From NCBI RefSeq assembly GCF_039729015.1, contig NZ_CP155792.1, positions 2,872,001 to 2,936,000 on the forward strand: DNA of 64,000 nucleotides, in the 5' to 3' direction. Positions 8,887 through 19,243 of the stretch are shown here, piece after piece; the stretch's first letter is position 1, and each line of letters starts with the position of its first letter. The notes under the pieces were generated by a model that had not been told where the DNA came from, made no database searches, and saw nothing but the letters and a program-made list of their open reading frames with translations. The stretch comes from Blastococcus sp. HT6-30. Lineage in GTDB: Bacteria > Actinomycetota > Actinomycetes > Mycobacteriales > Geodermatophilaceae. The position numbers and the translations under genes were made by a program.

Positions 8887-10428
8887 TCAGCCGTACGGAT
8901 TGAGCAATTGGTCGACCGGCGCGAAGTCGTCGGTGAGCACCTCGGCCCCATCCACGAACCGGTCCAGCTCCGCGCCTTCGGCGACCTGCCAGGCGAGGTC
9001 CCGGTCGGTCAGCGCGGCGGCGATCGCGCCGGCCGGCAGGGGCTGCTGGGACGCGACGGCGATCACGTTGCCGCCGTCCTCCCCCGAGAGCACGGGAGCG
9101 CGGGCGAGCAGCAGCACATGGGCGAACACCGAGCGCATGGTGGCCAGCTCGGCGCGGACGAACGACAGCGGCGGGTGGTCGATGAGGTTCACCGCGTATA
9201 CACCGTCGTCGGCGAGCGCGCGATCGATCAGCTCCAGCGCCTCGCGGGTGGTGAGCTGCCAGGGCACCGACAGCCCGCCGAAGGCGTCGCCGACGACGAG
9301 GTCGCGCTGCCCCGCCGGTTCCTCGGTCAGCCCGACCCGGCCGTCGGCCACCCGCACCCGCAGGTCGGCGGAGGTTTCGAGCCCCAGCTGCTCGCGGTCC
9401 ATGGCGACGACGCCGGGGTCGACCTCCACCACGAGGCTCTCCGTGCCCGGGCGCACCTCGGCGAGGTAGCGCGGCAGCGTCAGCCCACCGCCGCCGAGGT
9501 GCAGCGCCGAGATGGGCTCTCCGGCGGGGAGGGCCGCATCGGTCACCGCGGCGATCGCCCGCACGTACTCGAACTCCAGGTGGGTGGGGTCCTCGAGGTC
9601 GACGTAGGAGTGCCGCAGCGTGTCCAGCAGCAGCACCCGGCCGGAGCTCCGCTCGGGGTCGGCGACCACGCGCGCGCAGTGGTAGGCGGTCTCCTCCTCG
9701 CAGGGGGTGGGCGCGACGGCGGCCAGCCCGCCGCCCACCACCGCCAGCACCAGCAGCCCCGTGGGCACCGGTCGGTCGCCCGGCCCGCGCCGGAGGAGCA
9801 GGGCCACCGCCAGGCCGGTGAGGACGGTGACCGCGCCGGTGGCGACCAGGATGACGCTGCTCGGCAGCACCGCCACCAGGACGAAGCCGGTGGCGAACGT
9901 CGCCGCGATGCCGCCGATCGTGCCGATGCCGGAGAGGCGGCCGACCACGGCGCCGGTCTCGTCGAGGCTGGCCAGCTGCAGCTTCACCACCATCGGCGGC
10001 ACCGCCGACAGCAGCGCCGCCGGCACCACGACCGCCACCGCGGCGAGCAGCAGCACGCCCCCGGCGTCGGCGCCGGTGAGGAGGTCGCCGGTGAACCGGA
10101 CCAGCGGCAGCACGGCGACGATCAGCGCACCACCCGCCACCAGCAGCGGCGCCAGCAGGCGTCGGGGATCGGTGCGGTCCGCCGCCGCGCCGCCGAACCA
10201 GGCCCCGGCCGCGATCGCCGCCAGCGCGAAACCGATCACGGCGGTGCTCGTCTGCACGGTGACGCCGACGTAGGGCGCGATGAGCCGGAGACCGACGATC
10301 TCGAGCACCAGCACCGCGCCGGAGCTGAGGAAGGTCAGCCCCGCCGCGATCCAGGGCGGCAGCGCGCCGCCCGGGGGCGGCGCCGTCGGGGGTGCGGCGG
10401 CGCCGGCGGCCACCTCGTCCGCGGCCAC
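8887..10428 (-). CDS. Membrane-fused spermidine-synthase-like protein
   Basis: A 513-residue protein with an N-terminal half of multiple hydrophobic helices (for example LTFLSSGAVLVLEIVGL) and a C-terminal spermine/spermidine-synthase-like Rossmann domain (LHLGGGGLTLPRYLAEV, VVEVDPGVV, VGDAFGGL). This architecture is common in actinobacteria, but polyamine synthesis by these fusions is unproven. GTG at 10428 lies one base beyond the stop of the SRAP gene, so the two form an operon; a GTG six codons further in is an alternative. Likely in the cytoplasmic membrane. Confidence 0.8.
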   Translation of the reverse strand: MAADEVAAGAAAPPTAPPPGGALPPWIAAGLTFLSSGAVLVLEIVGLRLIAPYVGVTVQTSTAVIGFALAAIAAGAWFGGAAADRTDPRRLLAPLLVAGGALIVAVLPLVRFTGDLLTGADAGGVLLLAAVAVVVPAALLSAVPPMVVKLQLASLDETGAVVGRLSGIGTIGGIAATFATGFVLVAVLPSSVILVATGAVTVLTGLAVALLLRRGPGDRPVPTGLLVLAVVGGGLAAVAPTPCEEETAYHCARVVADPERSSGRVLLLDTLRHSYVDLEDPTHLEFEYVRAIAAVTDAALPAGEPISALHLGGGGLTLPRYLAEVRPGTESLVVEVDPGVVAMDREQLGLETSADLRVRVADGRVGLTEEPAGQRDLVVGDAFGGLSVPWQLTTREALELIDRALADDGVYAVNLIDHPPLSFVRAELATMRSVFAHVLLLARAPVLSGEDGGNVIAVASQQPLPAGAIAAALTDRDLAWQVAEGAELDRFVDGAEVLTDDFAPVDQLLNPYG

Positions 10429-10429
10429 G

Positions 10430-11215
10430 TCAGAACAGCGCGGGCTGGTCGTCGCTGCGCCGCACGGGAACCGAAAGGGCACCCGGACGGGCGGGCGCCT
10501 CGACGGAGTCCGCCCGCGCCAGCAGCTGGGGCCCGTTGTTGCGCACGTTGTTCACGGCCACCCCGACCGGCCGCAGCTCCAGACCGGCGACCACCTCCGG
10601 CGGTGTCGGCCGGGCCAGCTCCTCGACGTCCTCGCGGGCCGGGTCGAGCCAGTCGGCCCAGCGGTCGCGCGGCAGCACCAACGGCATTCGGTCGTGGATC
10701 TCGGTCAGGGCCCCGGTAGCCGGGGCGGTGACCACGGTGCAGGAGTAGAGCCGGTCCTCACCTCTCCCCCACACCTCCCACAGGCCGGCCAGGGCGAGCA
10801 CCGAGCCGTCCTCCGGGGTGATGAAGTACGGCTGCTTCGCCGGGGAGTCCAGCCGCTTGGCCCACTCATACCAGCCGTCGGCCGGCACCAGGCAGCGCCG
10901 CGACCGGGCCGCGGTGCGGAAGGCCGGCTTCTCGGTCAGCGACTCGACCCGCGCGTTGAGCATGCGGTTGCCGACCGAGGCGTCCTTCGCCCAGGAGGGG
11001 ACCAGCCCCCAGCGGACGGCGCGGACCTCCCGGTGGCCGCCGCCCGTGGGCCGGCCCTCGGCGTCGCGCTCCTTGGCGTGCCGCACGACGTAGACGTCCT
11101 TGGTCGGGGCGACGTTGTAGTCGGCGGGCAGCGCCGGCTGTCTGCCGGCCGGCACCGCCTCGAACTCGATCGCGAGGTCATCGGGGCTGCGGCTGGCGGC
11201 GTAGCGACCGCACAC
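10430..11215 (-). CDS. SRAP-domain abasic-site protein (YedK/HMCES)
   Basis: A 261-residue SRAP protein, which crosslinks to abasic sites in single-stranded DNA through its N-terminal cysteine and shields them. Visible active-site residues are Cys2 (CGRY), Asn34 (YNVAPT), Glu117 (GWYEW) and His174 (IHDRMP). Because Cys2 must follow the initiator Met, GTG at 11215 fixes the start; CGAGGAGGC lies just upstream. The frame extends further 5' without homology. The spermidine-synthase-like gene follows by one base. Confidence 0.93.
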   Translation of the reverse strand: MCGRYAASRSPDDLAIEFEAVPAGRQPALPADYNVAPTKDVYVVRHAKERDAEGRPTGGGHREVRAVRWGLVPSWAKDASVGNRMLNARVESLTEKPAFRTAARSRRCLVPADGWYEWAKRLDSPAKQPYFITPEDGSVLALAGLWEVWGRGEDRLYSCTVVTAPATGALTEIHDRMPLVLPRDRWADWLDPAREDVEELARPTPPEVVAGLELRPVGVAVNNVRNNGPQLLARADSVEAPARPGALSVPVRRSDDQPALF

Positions 11216-11253
11216 GGGTGCCTCCTCGGGGACGGGCGGGACTGACGGTTCGC

Positions 11254-11259
11254 ACTGTA
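11254..11259 (-). promoter_or_regulatory. Candidate -10 box for the SRAP gene
   Basis: TACAGT on the reverse strand, about 38 bases upstream of the GTG at 11215, fits TANNNT and leaves a short leader with a good ribosome site. Confidence 0.45.
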
Positions 11260-11352
11260 GGTGCGTGCGCCGACGCGGAACCCGTGCGTGTCCGCCGCCG
11301 GAACGGGTAGGCCCCCCTGTCGAAACAGCCGACGAGAGACGAGGATTACCGC

Positions 11353-12816
11353 GTGACCGTGACTCAGAAGCCACCGACCGAGCACCCGAAGACCGCCAGC
11401 GACGCCGCGGCCCGCCCGTACGCGACGGTCAACCCCTACACCGGGGAGACCGAGCAGGAGTTCCCCTTCCTCGACACGGGGGAGATCGACGGCATCCTCG
11501 AACGTGCACACGTCGCGTACCAGGAGTGGCGAGGCCGTCCTGTGGAGGAGCGCACCGCGATCGTGGCACGCGCCGCCGAGCTGCTGGGCGAGCGACTCGA
11601 CGAGTACGCCAGCCTGATCACCCGGGAGATGGGCAAGCGCCACGCGGAGGCCGTCGGCGAGCTCAAGCTCTGCTCGATGATCCTGACGTACTACGCCGAC
11701 AAGGGTGCCGACTTCCTCCAGCCGACGAGGATCGACCCGATGTTCGGCAAGGGCGAAGCCGTCGTCGAGACCCAGCCCGTCGGTGTCCTGTTCGCCATCG
11801 AGCCCTGGAACTATCCCTTCTACCAGGTGGTCCGGGTGGCGGCGCCCAACCTGGTGCTGGGCAACAGCATCCTCCTGAAGCACTCCGAGAACGTGCCGCA
11901 GTGCGCCCAGGCCATCGAGCGCCTCTTCACCGACGCCGGCGCGCCCGAAGGCCTGTTCACCAACGTCTTCCTCCGCATCAGCGACGTCGAGCAGGTCATC
12001 GCCGACCGGCGGGTGCAGGGCGTCACCCTGACCGGCAGCGAGCGGGCCGGCAGCTCCGTGGGCGCCCTGGCCGGCAAGCACCTCAAGAAGTCGGTGCTCG
12101 AGCTGGGGGGGAGCGACCCGTTCATCGTGCTCGACGCCGATGACATGGCCGCCACCGTCAAGGCCGCGACCGCCGGCCGCATGCAGAACACCGGCCAAGC
12201 GTGCACGGCATCGAAGCGACTGATCGTCACCGAGGAGCTCTTCGAGCCCTTCGTTGAGGGCCTCAAGCAGGCGTTCTCCACCTTCGCACCCGGCGACCCG
12301 GCCGATCCCGAGACGTCACTGGCCCCGCTGTCCAGCGAGCGCGCGGCGCAGGATCTGCACGCCCAGATCCAGGACGCGATCGACAAGGGCGCCACGGTGG
12401 TCTCCGGAGGCGGACGCCCGCAGCACCCCGGCGCGTTCGTCGAGCCCACCATCCTGACCGACGTCACGCCGGAGATGCGCGCGTATTCCGAGGAGCTCTT
12501 CGGTCCGGCGGCCGTCGTGTACAAGGTCGGGAACGCCGAGGAGGCCGTGGAACTGGCCAACAGCAGCGACTTCGGCCTGGGCGCGACCGTAATGAGCAGC
12601 GACCTCGAGCGTGCCCGCGCCGTCGCCGAGCGGCTCGAGGCGGGCATGGTGTGGATCAACCAGCCCACCGCGTCCTTCCCCGACCTGCCCTTCGGCGGCA
12701 TCAAGCGCTCCGGCTACGGCCGTGAGCTGTCCGAGCTCGCGATGTTCGAGTTCGCCAACCGGCGGCTGGTGCGCACCGTGCCGATCAAGAAGGCCGAGAA
12801 GCCGCAGGCTGGCTGA
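11353..12816 (+). CDS. NAD(P)-dependent succinate-semialdehyde-type dehydrogenase
   Basis: A 487-residue aldehyde dehydrogenase. The catalytic Glu250 (LELGGSDPF) and Cys284 ([11 protein letters not shown]) are in place, with the cofactor signature [10 protein letters not shown] and substrate-tunnel segment [12 protein letters not shown]. The last segment ([22 protein letters not shown]) matches short succinate-semialdehyde dehydrogenase-like members. GTG at 11353 follows GACGAGGATTACC. It stands alone, divergent from the SRAP gene; the true aldehyde cannot be told from sequence. Confidence 0.87.
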   Translation: MTVTQKPPTEHPKTASDAAARPYATVNPYTGETEQEFPFLDTGEIDGILERAHVAYQEWRGRPVEERTAIVARAAELLGERLDEYASLITREMGKRHAEAVGELKLCSMILTYYADKGADFLQPTRIDPMFGKGEAVVETQPVGVLFAIEPWNYPFYQVVRVAAPNLVLGNSILLKHSENVPQCAQAIERLFTDAGAPEGLFTNVFLRISDVEQVIADRRVQGVTLTGSERAGSSVGALAGKHLKKSVLELGGSDPFIVLDADDMAATVKAATAGRMQNTGQACTASKRLIVTEELFEPFVEGLKQAFSTFAPGDPADPETSLAPLSSERAAQDLHAQIQDAIDKGATVVSGGGRPQHPGAFVEPTILTDVTPEMRAYSEELFGPAAVVYKVGNAEEAVELANSSDFGLGATVMSSDLERARAVAERLEAGMVWINQPTASFPDLPFGGIKRSGYGRELSELAMFEFANRRLVRTVPIKKAEKPQAG

Positions 12817-12864
12817 TCGAGTGCGCGGGAGGCGCGGCGCGGGCCAACGGGCAGACTGAGCGGA

Positions 12865-12941
12865 TGAGCGAGCTTGCGAGCTCACCCGAACGCTGAGCAC
12901 AGCGCTGTCACGTGACCGACGAGCGCTGGCGAGGAGGTCAC
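12865..12941 (+). repeat. Dispersed start-proximal repeat, copy 1
   Basis: Begins TGAGCGAGCTTGCGAGCTCA, which can fold on itself, and ends GGCGAGGAGG plus four bases before the aroA start. It shares this layout with a second copy at 41431-41499. Inside it, GTCACGTGAC occurs at 12907-12916 and again exactly 30 bases later at 12937-12946, overlapping the start codon. Confidence 0.6.
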
Positions 12942-14222
12942 GTGACAGACGTCTGGTCCGCGCCGCACCACCCGTCTCCCGTCGACGCCGTCGCCACCCT
13001 GCCCGGGTCCAAGTCCCTGACCGCCCGGGCACTGGTGCTGGCGGCGCTGGCGGACGGCCCGAGCCGGCTGGTCCGGCCCCTGCGGGCGCGCGACACTGAT
13101 CTCATGGCCGGGGCGCTGCGCGCCCTCGGGGTGCGGATCGACGACGACGGCGAGGACGCCGTCGTCACCCCCGGCCCGCTGCGCGGGCCGGCCGCCGTCG
13201 ACGCCGGGCTGGCCGGCACGATCCTGCGCTTCCTGCCGCCGGTGGCGGCGCTGGCCGACGGGCCGGTGCGGCTCGACGGCGACCCCCGGCTGCACGAGCG
13301 GCCCAACGCGGGGCTCATCGCCGCGCTGCGGGCCCTCGGTGTCGAGGTGGACGACGCCGGCCGCGGGCGGGCGCCGTTCACCGTGCACGGCACCGGCCGG
13401 GTGCGCGGCGGCGCGGTGACCGTCGACGCGAGCGAGTCGTCGCAGATCGTCTCGGGACTGCTGCTGGCCGCCGCCCGCTTCGACGACGGGCTGGACCTGG
13501 CGCTGGCCGGTGGCGTCCCGTCCCTCCCGCACGTGGACATGACCGTCACGACCCTGCGGGAGCACGGGGTGGCGGTGGTCGCGACCGACCGGGGGTGGCG
13601 GGTCTCCCCCGCCCCCATCGGCGCCGTGGACCGCGTGGTGGAGCCCGACCTGTCCAACGCCGCCCCGTTCCTCGCCGCGGCGCTGGTGACCGGCGGAACG
13701 GTGACCGTGCGGGACTGGCCGGAGCTCACCACGCAGCCGGGCGCCCAGCTGGACCGGCTGCTGCCGGAGATGGGCGCGGACGTCTCCCGCACGCCCGACG
13801 GCGGACTGCGGGTCTCCGGCGGCAGCACCCTGCAACCGCTCGTCGCCGACCTCGGCGAGGTCGGCGAGCTGACGCCGGTGCTGGCCGCGCTGTGCGCGCT
13901 GGCCGACGGCACCTCCCGGCTGACCGGTATCGCGCACCTCCGCGGGCACGAGACCGACCGGCTGCAGGCCCTCGACGAGGTGCTCACGGCAGTCGGGGCC
14001 CGCGTCCGCCAGCTCCCCGACGGACTGGAGATCGAGCCGGGCCCCCGGCGCCCGGCCGTGCTGGGCTCCTACGCCGACCACCGCATGGTGATGGCCGCCG
14101 CGGTTCTCGGGCTGGCGATCGACGGCGTGCGGGTGGCCGACCCCGGGGCGGTCACCAAGACGCTTCCCGACTTCCGGGAGCGGTGGGCGGCCCTCCTCGG
14201 CGAGCGAGGGGGCGCGCGCTGA
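12942..14222 (+). CDS. aroA: 3-phosphoshikimate 1-carboxyvinyltransferase (EPSP synthase)
   Basis: A 426-residue EPSP synthase joining shikimate-3-phosphate and PEP in aromatic amino acid synthesis. Family hallmarks: LPGSKSLTARALVLAALADG (phosphate-binding Lys), LAGTILRFLPPVAAL, DPRLHERP, a Ser-rich substrate loop (DASESSQIVSGLLLAAARF), HVDMTV and the C-terminal SYADHRMVMAAAVLG. GTG at 12942 is chosen for its GAGGAGG site; another in-frame GTG lies at 12912. rsgA starts 26 bases downstream, a pairing common in actinobacteria. Confidence 0.95.
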   Translation: MTDVWSAPHHPSPVDAVATLPGSKSLTARALVLAALADGPSRLVRPLRARDTDLMAGALRALGVRIDDDGEDAVVTPGPLRGPAAVDAGLAGTILRFLPPVAALADGPVRLDGDPRLHERPNAGLIAALRALGVEVDDAGRGRAPFTVHGTGRVRGGAVTVDASESSQIVSGLLLAAARFDDGLDLALAGGVPSLPHVDMTVTTLREHGVAVVATDRGWRVSPAPIGAVDRVVEPDLSNAAPFLAAALVTGGTVTVRDWPELTTQPGAQLDRLLPEMGADVSRTPDGGLRVSGGSTLQPLVADLGEVGELTPVLAALCALADGTSRLTGIAHLRGHETDRLQALDEVLTAVGARVRQLPDGLEIEPGPRRPAVLGSYADHRMVMAAAVLGLAIDGVRVADPGAVTKTLPDFRERWAALLGERGGAR

Positions 14223-14248
14223 GCGGCAACCAGCGAGGGTCCCGGCGC

Positions 14249-15241
14249 ATGGACGAGGACGACGTCCGGGTCCGGCCGAGCCGCCGCGGCTCACGGCCCC
14301 GCACGCGGACCCGCCCCACGCACGCCGACGCCGTCCCCGGGCTGGTGATCGCCGTCGACCGCGGGCGGATGACCGTCCGCGTCGAGGGGCCCGACGGCCG
14401 GCCGGTCGACGTGACCGCGATGCGGGCCCGGGAACTGGGCCGGCACGGCGTCGTCGTCGGCGACCGGGTGCGGCTCGTGGGCGACACCAGCGGCCGTACG
14501 GACACCCTCGCCCGGATCGTGGTCATCGAGGAGCGCGCCACGTCGCTGCGCCGCACCGCCGACGACACCGACCCCACCGAGCGGGTCGTCGTCGCCAACG
14601 CCGACCTGCTCGTCATCGTCACCGCCGTGACCGACCCCGAGCCCGCGCTGGGCTTCCTCGACCGGTGCCTGGTCGCCGCCTACGCCGGCGGGCTCGAACC
14701 GTTGCTGTGCCTCACCAAGACCGATCTCGCGTCGGCGCAGCCGCTGCTGGACCGCTACGCCGGGCTGAGCCTGGACGCGGTGCCGATGTCCCGGGAGCTC
14801 CCGCTCGAGGACCTGGTCGGCCGGCTCCGCGACCGGATGAGCGTCTTCGTCGGCCAGTCCGGCGTCGGCAAGTCGACGCTGGTCAACCGGCTGGTGCCCG
14901 ATGCCCTCCGGGCGACCGGCGACGTCAGCAAGATCGGCAAGGGCCGGCACACGTCGTCGTCGGCCGTGCTGTTCGACCTCCCAGGCGGCGGCACGGTCAT
15001 CGACACCCCCGGCATCCGCTCGTTCGGCCTCGCCCACGTCACCGCCGACGACGTCCTCTCCGCCTTCGAGGACATCGCCGAGGCCGCCACCGACTGCCCG
15101 CCCGGCTGCGGGCACACCGCCGACGACCCCGACTGCGCCCTCGACGCCTGGGCGGCCGCCGGCCCGCCGCGCCGGCAGCAGCAGCTCAGCGCCCTGCGGG
15201 TCCTGCTCGGCGCGGTCGGCCAGGTCGGTCCCGGCTACTAG
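14249..15241 (+). CDS. rsgA: Ribosome small-subunit biogenesis GTPase RsgA
   Basis: A 330-residue circularly permuted GTPase that aids 30S ribosome maturation. An N-terminal OB-fold domain (about 28-95) precedes the GTPase motifs in permuted order: G4 LTKTDL (155-160), G1 GQSGVGKS (202-209), G2 region RHTSSS (233-238) and G3 DTPG (252-255). A C-terminal zinc motif contains CPPGCGH and a later Cys. ATG at 14249 follows GCGAGGG. Its stop TAG opens the hairpin repeat at 15241. Confidence 0.95.
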   Translation: MDEDDVRVRPSRRGSRPRTRTRPTHADAVPGLVIAVDRGRMTVRVEGPDGRPVDVTAMRARELGRHGVVVGDRVRLVGDTSGRTDTLARIVVIEERATSLRRTADDTDPTERVVVANADLLVIVTAVTDPEPALGFLDRCLVAAYAGGLEPLLCLTKTDLASAQPLLDRYAGLSLDAVPMSRELPLEDLVGRLRDRMSVFVGQSGVGKSTLVNRLVPDALRATGDVSKIGKGRHTSSSAVLFDLPGGGTVIDTPGIRSFGLAHVTADDVLSAFEDIAEAATDCPPGCGHTADDPDCALDAWAAAGPPRRQQQLSALRVLLGAVGQVGPGY

Positions 15242-15303
15242 AAGGACGCCCTGCCCCCACGGCTCGCACGCTCACCGCGGATCCCTGCAGGGGCGGCCGT
15301 TCC
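15241..15303. repeat. Dispersed hairpin repeat, copy A (terminator-like)
   Basis: Starts GAAGGACGCCCTGCCCCCAC and ends CCCTGCAGGGGCGGCCGTTCC. The ends are partly complementary, giving an interrupted hairpin between convergent rsgA and the gene at 15310. It closely resembles copies at 25020, 37559 and 47908 (last one inverted). Confidence 0.65.
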
Positions 15304-15309
15304 AGCACG

Positions 15310-16020
15310 TCACCAGCGCCGACGAGGCTGGACGAAGAGGTCGTCGTCCATCGGCTCGTCGACCGCCTCGATCCGCAGGTCGTGGCCCCGTCCCGCGATG
15401 TCGGCCCCGACCGCCTCGGTCAGCACGCAGACCCCCGTCTCCGCGTCCAGCCGGACCCGGAACGCGTCGGGGTACGCATCGAGCAGGTGCCGGCCGTCGG
15501 CGCCGTACTCGGCCAGGTCGACGGCCCTCGTACGTAGCAGCGGGCAGCAGCCGCACCGCGGCTCGTAGGCGTCGGTCGGCCGGACGAGGGCTTCCCACGC
15601 CGCCCGCCCGGCGTGCTCGACCTCCGCCACGGTTTCCAGTTCCAGGGCGGAGACCAGCAACCGGGTGTCCGGATCGCGTCCGTCGCCCAGCTCCACCGGG
15701 TCGAGCATCGCCACCCAGTGGTAGTCCTGGTGCATCGGGTCGTCGAGGGAGTGGTCCCACGACGATCGCCGCTCCGCGACCAGGCCGTCGGCCCGGAGCC
15801 CGGGCTCCGGCCCGGCGTTCCTCGGCGGCTCCCGGACGACCTGCAGCAGCGCGCCCTCGGTCGTCTCCACCCGCAGCACGTCCGGCCGACGCAGCCAGGC
15901 GCGCACGGCGCCGGTCTTCCAGGGGTCACCCGGCCACGACACGGTGAAGCGCAGGGTCGACCAGCGCCACGGCGAGGACCGGGCGAGGGCGGCGAAGGCG
16001 TCGGCCGACGGGGTGGGCAC
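15310..16020 (-). CDS. Conserved actinobacterial hypothetical protein
   Basis: A 236-residue soluble protein without signal peptide or membrane helix. It opens with a helix and a WRWSTLRFTVSW segment, continues as alternating strands (VLRVETTEGALLQVVRE), and carries a Cys cluster, RCGCCPLLRTR, in the C-terminal half. No family I can name with certainty. GTG at 16020 is the earliest start that fits; no strong ribosome site is seen and CACACT seven bases upstream is a poor -10. Strong third-position GC supports coding. Confidence 0.7.
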   Translation of the reverse strand: MPTPSADAFAALARSSPWRWSTLRFTVSWPGDPWKTGAVRAWLRRPDVLRVETTEGALLQVVREPPRNAGPEPGLRADGLVAERRSSWDHSLDDPMHQDYHWVAMLDPVELGDGRDPDTRLLVSALELETVAEVEHAGRAAWEALVRPTDAYEPRCGCCPLLRTRAVDLAEYGADGRHLLDAYPDAFRVRLDAETGVCVLTEAVGADIAGRGHDLRIEAVDEPMDDDLFVQPRRRW

Positions 16021-16139
16021 GGGGCGAGTGTGCCGCCCGGCCACTGCGCGGGCGAGCGACTTGTCGACGTCACGACCTGTCGACTCGTCGCGGTGTCGGC
16101 CGGCCGGGGCACCACCACGAGCCGACACCCGGCGGGGCC

Positions 16140-16676
16140 TCAGACCTCCACGTAGCCGCCGCTGCGCCAGTAGACCCCGGCGTCCCGGCTGAGCAGGCCC
16201 TCGTCCACCAGGTAGCGGCGCAGCGCCGCGACGTCGGGGTGCCACACGGCCAGCAGCGCGTTCACCTCGCGCTCGGGATAGCGGACGCCCGGCTCGAACA
16301 CGCGCACGAGGTGGTCGAGGACCACGAGCCGCTTGCTGCGCTGGGCGGGGATCGACACCAGCCGGCCGTCGCGGACGAATGCCGACAGGATGGCATCGGC
16401 GGCGGGGTCGTCGGAGATCGGCTCCGGTGGCGGCGCGGCCTCCGCCGCCGCACGGGCGGCCGCCCCGAACCGCTCGGTGTGCAGCGCCAGGGAGTGCCCG
16501 TCGCGGGCGACCAGCCCGGCGCGGGCCAGCCGCCGGGCGGCGAGCGCGACGTCCTTCAGCGACGCCCCGGAGGCCGCGGCCACCTCCTCGATGGTCGTGG
16601 CACCGAGCGCCAGCGCGGCCACCACCTTCAGCCGCACGGGATCGGCCAGCAGTCCCGCGATCGTCGCTGCGTCCAC
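16140..16676 (-). CDS. DUF2087 protein with HTH domain
   Basis: A 178-residue protein with an N-terminal ArsR-like winged helix (LADPVRLKVVAALALGATTIEEVA, LKDVALAARRLARAGLV, split here only for description) and a C-terminal DUF2087 domain (RLVVLDHLVRVFEPG, YPEREVNALLAVWHPDVAALRR). DUF2087 proteins are probable transcription regulators; target unknown. GTG at 16676 is preferred over 16706 because TACCGT ends seven bases before it, the leaderless pattern seen repeatedly in this window. Confidence 0.8.
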   Translation of the reverse strand: MDAATIAGLLADPVRLKVVAALALGATTIEEVAAASGASLKDVALAARRLARAGLVARDGHSLALHTERFGAAARAAAEAAPPPEPISDDPAADAILSAFVRDGRLVSIPAQRSKRLVVLDHLVRVFEPGVRYPEREVNALLAVWHPDVAALRRYLVDEGLLSRDAGVYWRSGGYVEV

Positions 16677-16683
16677 GCGACCG

Positions 16684-16689
16684 ACGGTA
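16684..16689 (-). promoter_or_regulatory. Leaderless -10 box, DUF2087 gene
   Basis: TACCGT on the reverse strand followed by seven bases and GTG. Confidence 0.5.
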
Positions 16690-16729
16690 TCCGTGCATCG
16701 GTGCACGGCCGGCGGGTAGGGATCCGATC

Positions 16730-16912
16730 ATGGTGAGCCCCATCGACATCCAGAAGGCCCTGTCCGGCATGGACTACCCCGCGGGCAAGGACGAGATCGT
16801 CAAGCACGCCGAGTCGCACGGCGGCGACAAGGAGGTCCTCGACGCCCTCAAGGGGATCGAGGACCGCGAGTACGAGGGCCCGAGCGGGGTCAGTTCCGCC
16901 GTCTTCGACTGA
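16730..16912 (+). CDS. DUF2795 small protein
   Basis: A 60-residue protein beginning MVSPIDIQKALSGMDYPAGK, typical of DUF2795: a short helical domain with a conserved 'L-x-G-x-x-Y/F-P-A-x-K' core, then KDEIVKHAESHGGDKEVLDAL. Function unknown. ATG at 16730 lies seven bases after TAGGGA, a weak -10, so a leaderless transcript is possible. Divergent from the DUF2087 regulator and 22 bases ahead of hisN. Confidence 0.8.
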   Translation: MVSPIDIQKALSGMDYPAGKDEIVKHAESHGGDKEVLDALKGIEDREYEGPSGVSSAVFD

Positions 16913-16920
16913 CGCCCCGC

Positions 16921-16926
16921 TAGGTT
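16921..16926 (+). promoter_or_regulatory. Leaderless -10 box, hisN
   Basis: TAGGTT followed by eight bases and ATG at 16935. Confidence 0.45.
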
Positions 16927-16934
16927 GGGTGCCC

Positions 16935-17747
16935 ATGACGTCGGGTCGGGGCTACTCAGAGGACATGCGGCTGGCACACGTGCTGGCCGATCAGGCCGAC
17001 TCGATCAGCATGGAGCGGTTCAAGGCCCAGGACCTGACGGTCGAGACCAAGCCGGACCTGACGCCGGTCACGGACGCCGACCGGGCGGTCGAGGAGATGC
17101 TGCGGATCACGCTGAGCCGGGCGCGCACCCGCGACGCCGTGCTCGGCGAGGAGTTCGGGACGACTGGTCACGGATCCCGCCGCTGGGTGCTCGACCCGAT
17201 CGACGGCACGAAGAACTTCGTGCGCGGCGTCCCCGTCTGGGCCACGCTGATCGCGCTGTTCGACGGTGACGAGCCGGTGGTCGGGCTGGTGTCGGCGCCT
17301 GCGCTCAACCGGCGCTGGTGGGCGGCCAAGGACGTCGGCGCCTGGACCGGGCGCCGACTGGAGTCGGCCACCCGGTGCCACGTGTCGGAGGTCGCGCAGC
17401 TCGGTGACGCCAGCCTCAGCTACTCGAGCCTCTCCGGCTGGGAGGAGCGGGGCGGGCTCGACGGGTTCCTCGGCCTCACCCGCTCGGTGTGGCGAACCCG
17501 CGCCTACGGGGACTTCTGGAGCTACGTGCTCCTCGCCGAGGGCGCGGTGGACATCGCGTGCGAGCCCGAGGTGTCGATCTGGGACCTCGCCGCCCTCGAC
17601 GTGATCGTGCGGGAGGCCGGCGGCCGCTTCACCGACGTCACCGGCGCCCCCGGCCCGGCCGGCGGCAGCGCCCTGGCCACCAACGGCAAGCTGCACGACG
17701 CCGCCCTGGATCGGCTGCGGACCGGGAGCCGGCCCACCCCCGCCTGA
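16935..17747 (+). CDS. hisN: Inositol-monophosphatase family, HisN-type histidinol-phosphatase
   Basis: A 270-residue Mg2+-dependent phosphatase. Metal ligands are visible in GEE (71-73), DPIDGTKNF (87-95) and the C-terminal IWDLAALD. In actinobacteria the closest relatives are HisN enzymes that dephosphorylate histidinol phosphate, but inositol-1-phosphate or other substrates are possible. ATG at 16935 is favoured by the TAGGTT box eight bases away; GTG at 16929 is in frame but too close to that box. Confidence 0.85.
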   Translation: MTSGRGYSEDMRLAHVLADQADSISMERFKAQDLTVETKPDLTPVTDADRAVEEMLRITLSRARTRDAVLGEEFGTTGHGSRRWVLDPIDGTKNFVRGVPVWATLIALFDGDEPVVGLVSAPALNRRWWAAKDVGAWTGRRLESATRCHVSEVAQLGDASLSYSSLSGWEERGGLDGFLGLTRSVWRTRAYGDFWSYVLLAEGAVDIACEPEVSIWDLAALDVIVREAGGRFTDVTGAPGPAGGSALATNGKLHDAALDRLRTGSRPTPA

Positions 17748-17770
17748 CGGGGAGGGGCCGGCCCGCCGGA

Positions 17771-17956
17771 TCAGTGCGCCGGGCCGGAGCCCGCACCCCG
17801 GCCGCCGCCCTGGATGCGGCGGCGCACGTCGTCGATCTTCGCCTTCGTCTTGGGGTCCTTCGCCAGCTGCTGGGCCTTGTCGGTGGCCTGCCGGAGGACC
17901 TGCTTGCCCTTCGGGCTGTTGGCGAACTGGACGGCCTTGCTGAACAACGACGCCAT
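17771..17956 (-). CDS. Small basic hypothetical protein
   Basis: A 61-residue lysine-rich helical protein (SLFSKAVQFANSPKGKQVL, then LAKDPKTKAKIDDVRRRIQ) with a Gly-rich tail. Similar short proteins of unknown function are common in actinobacteria. ATG at 17956 has AAAGGGG about ten bases upstream. No neighbour suggests a role. Confidence 0.65.
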   Translation of the reverse strand: MASLFSKAVQFANSPKGKQVLRQATDKAQQLAKDPKTKAKIDDVRRRIQGGGRGAGSGPAH

Positions 17957-18143
17957 GGTGTGCTCGCCCCTTTCCTCGCCGGGAGCCGCGATCCGGCTCC
18001 GCTGACCGGTCAACGGTGCCGCCGGCCGCCCGGTTCCGCGCGCACCACCGGGTTCCGCGGAACACCGGGGGTCCTGCGGCCGCTGCGACAGGCCCGCGGT
18101 CACGGAGGGACGTCGTCCTCCCGGCCTGCGGTGGGGAACCCGT

Positions 18144-19193
<1,050 letters not shown>

Positions 19194-19243
19194 GGTGCGC
19201 ATCCTCGCCCGCCCGCGGTCGCGCCCGCCACCGCCCGAGCCGC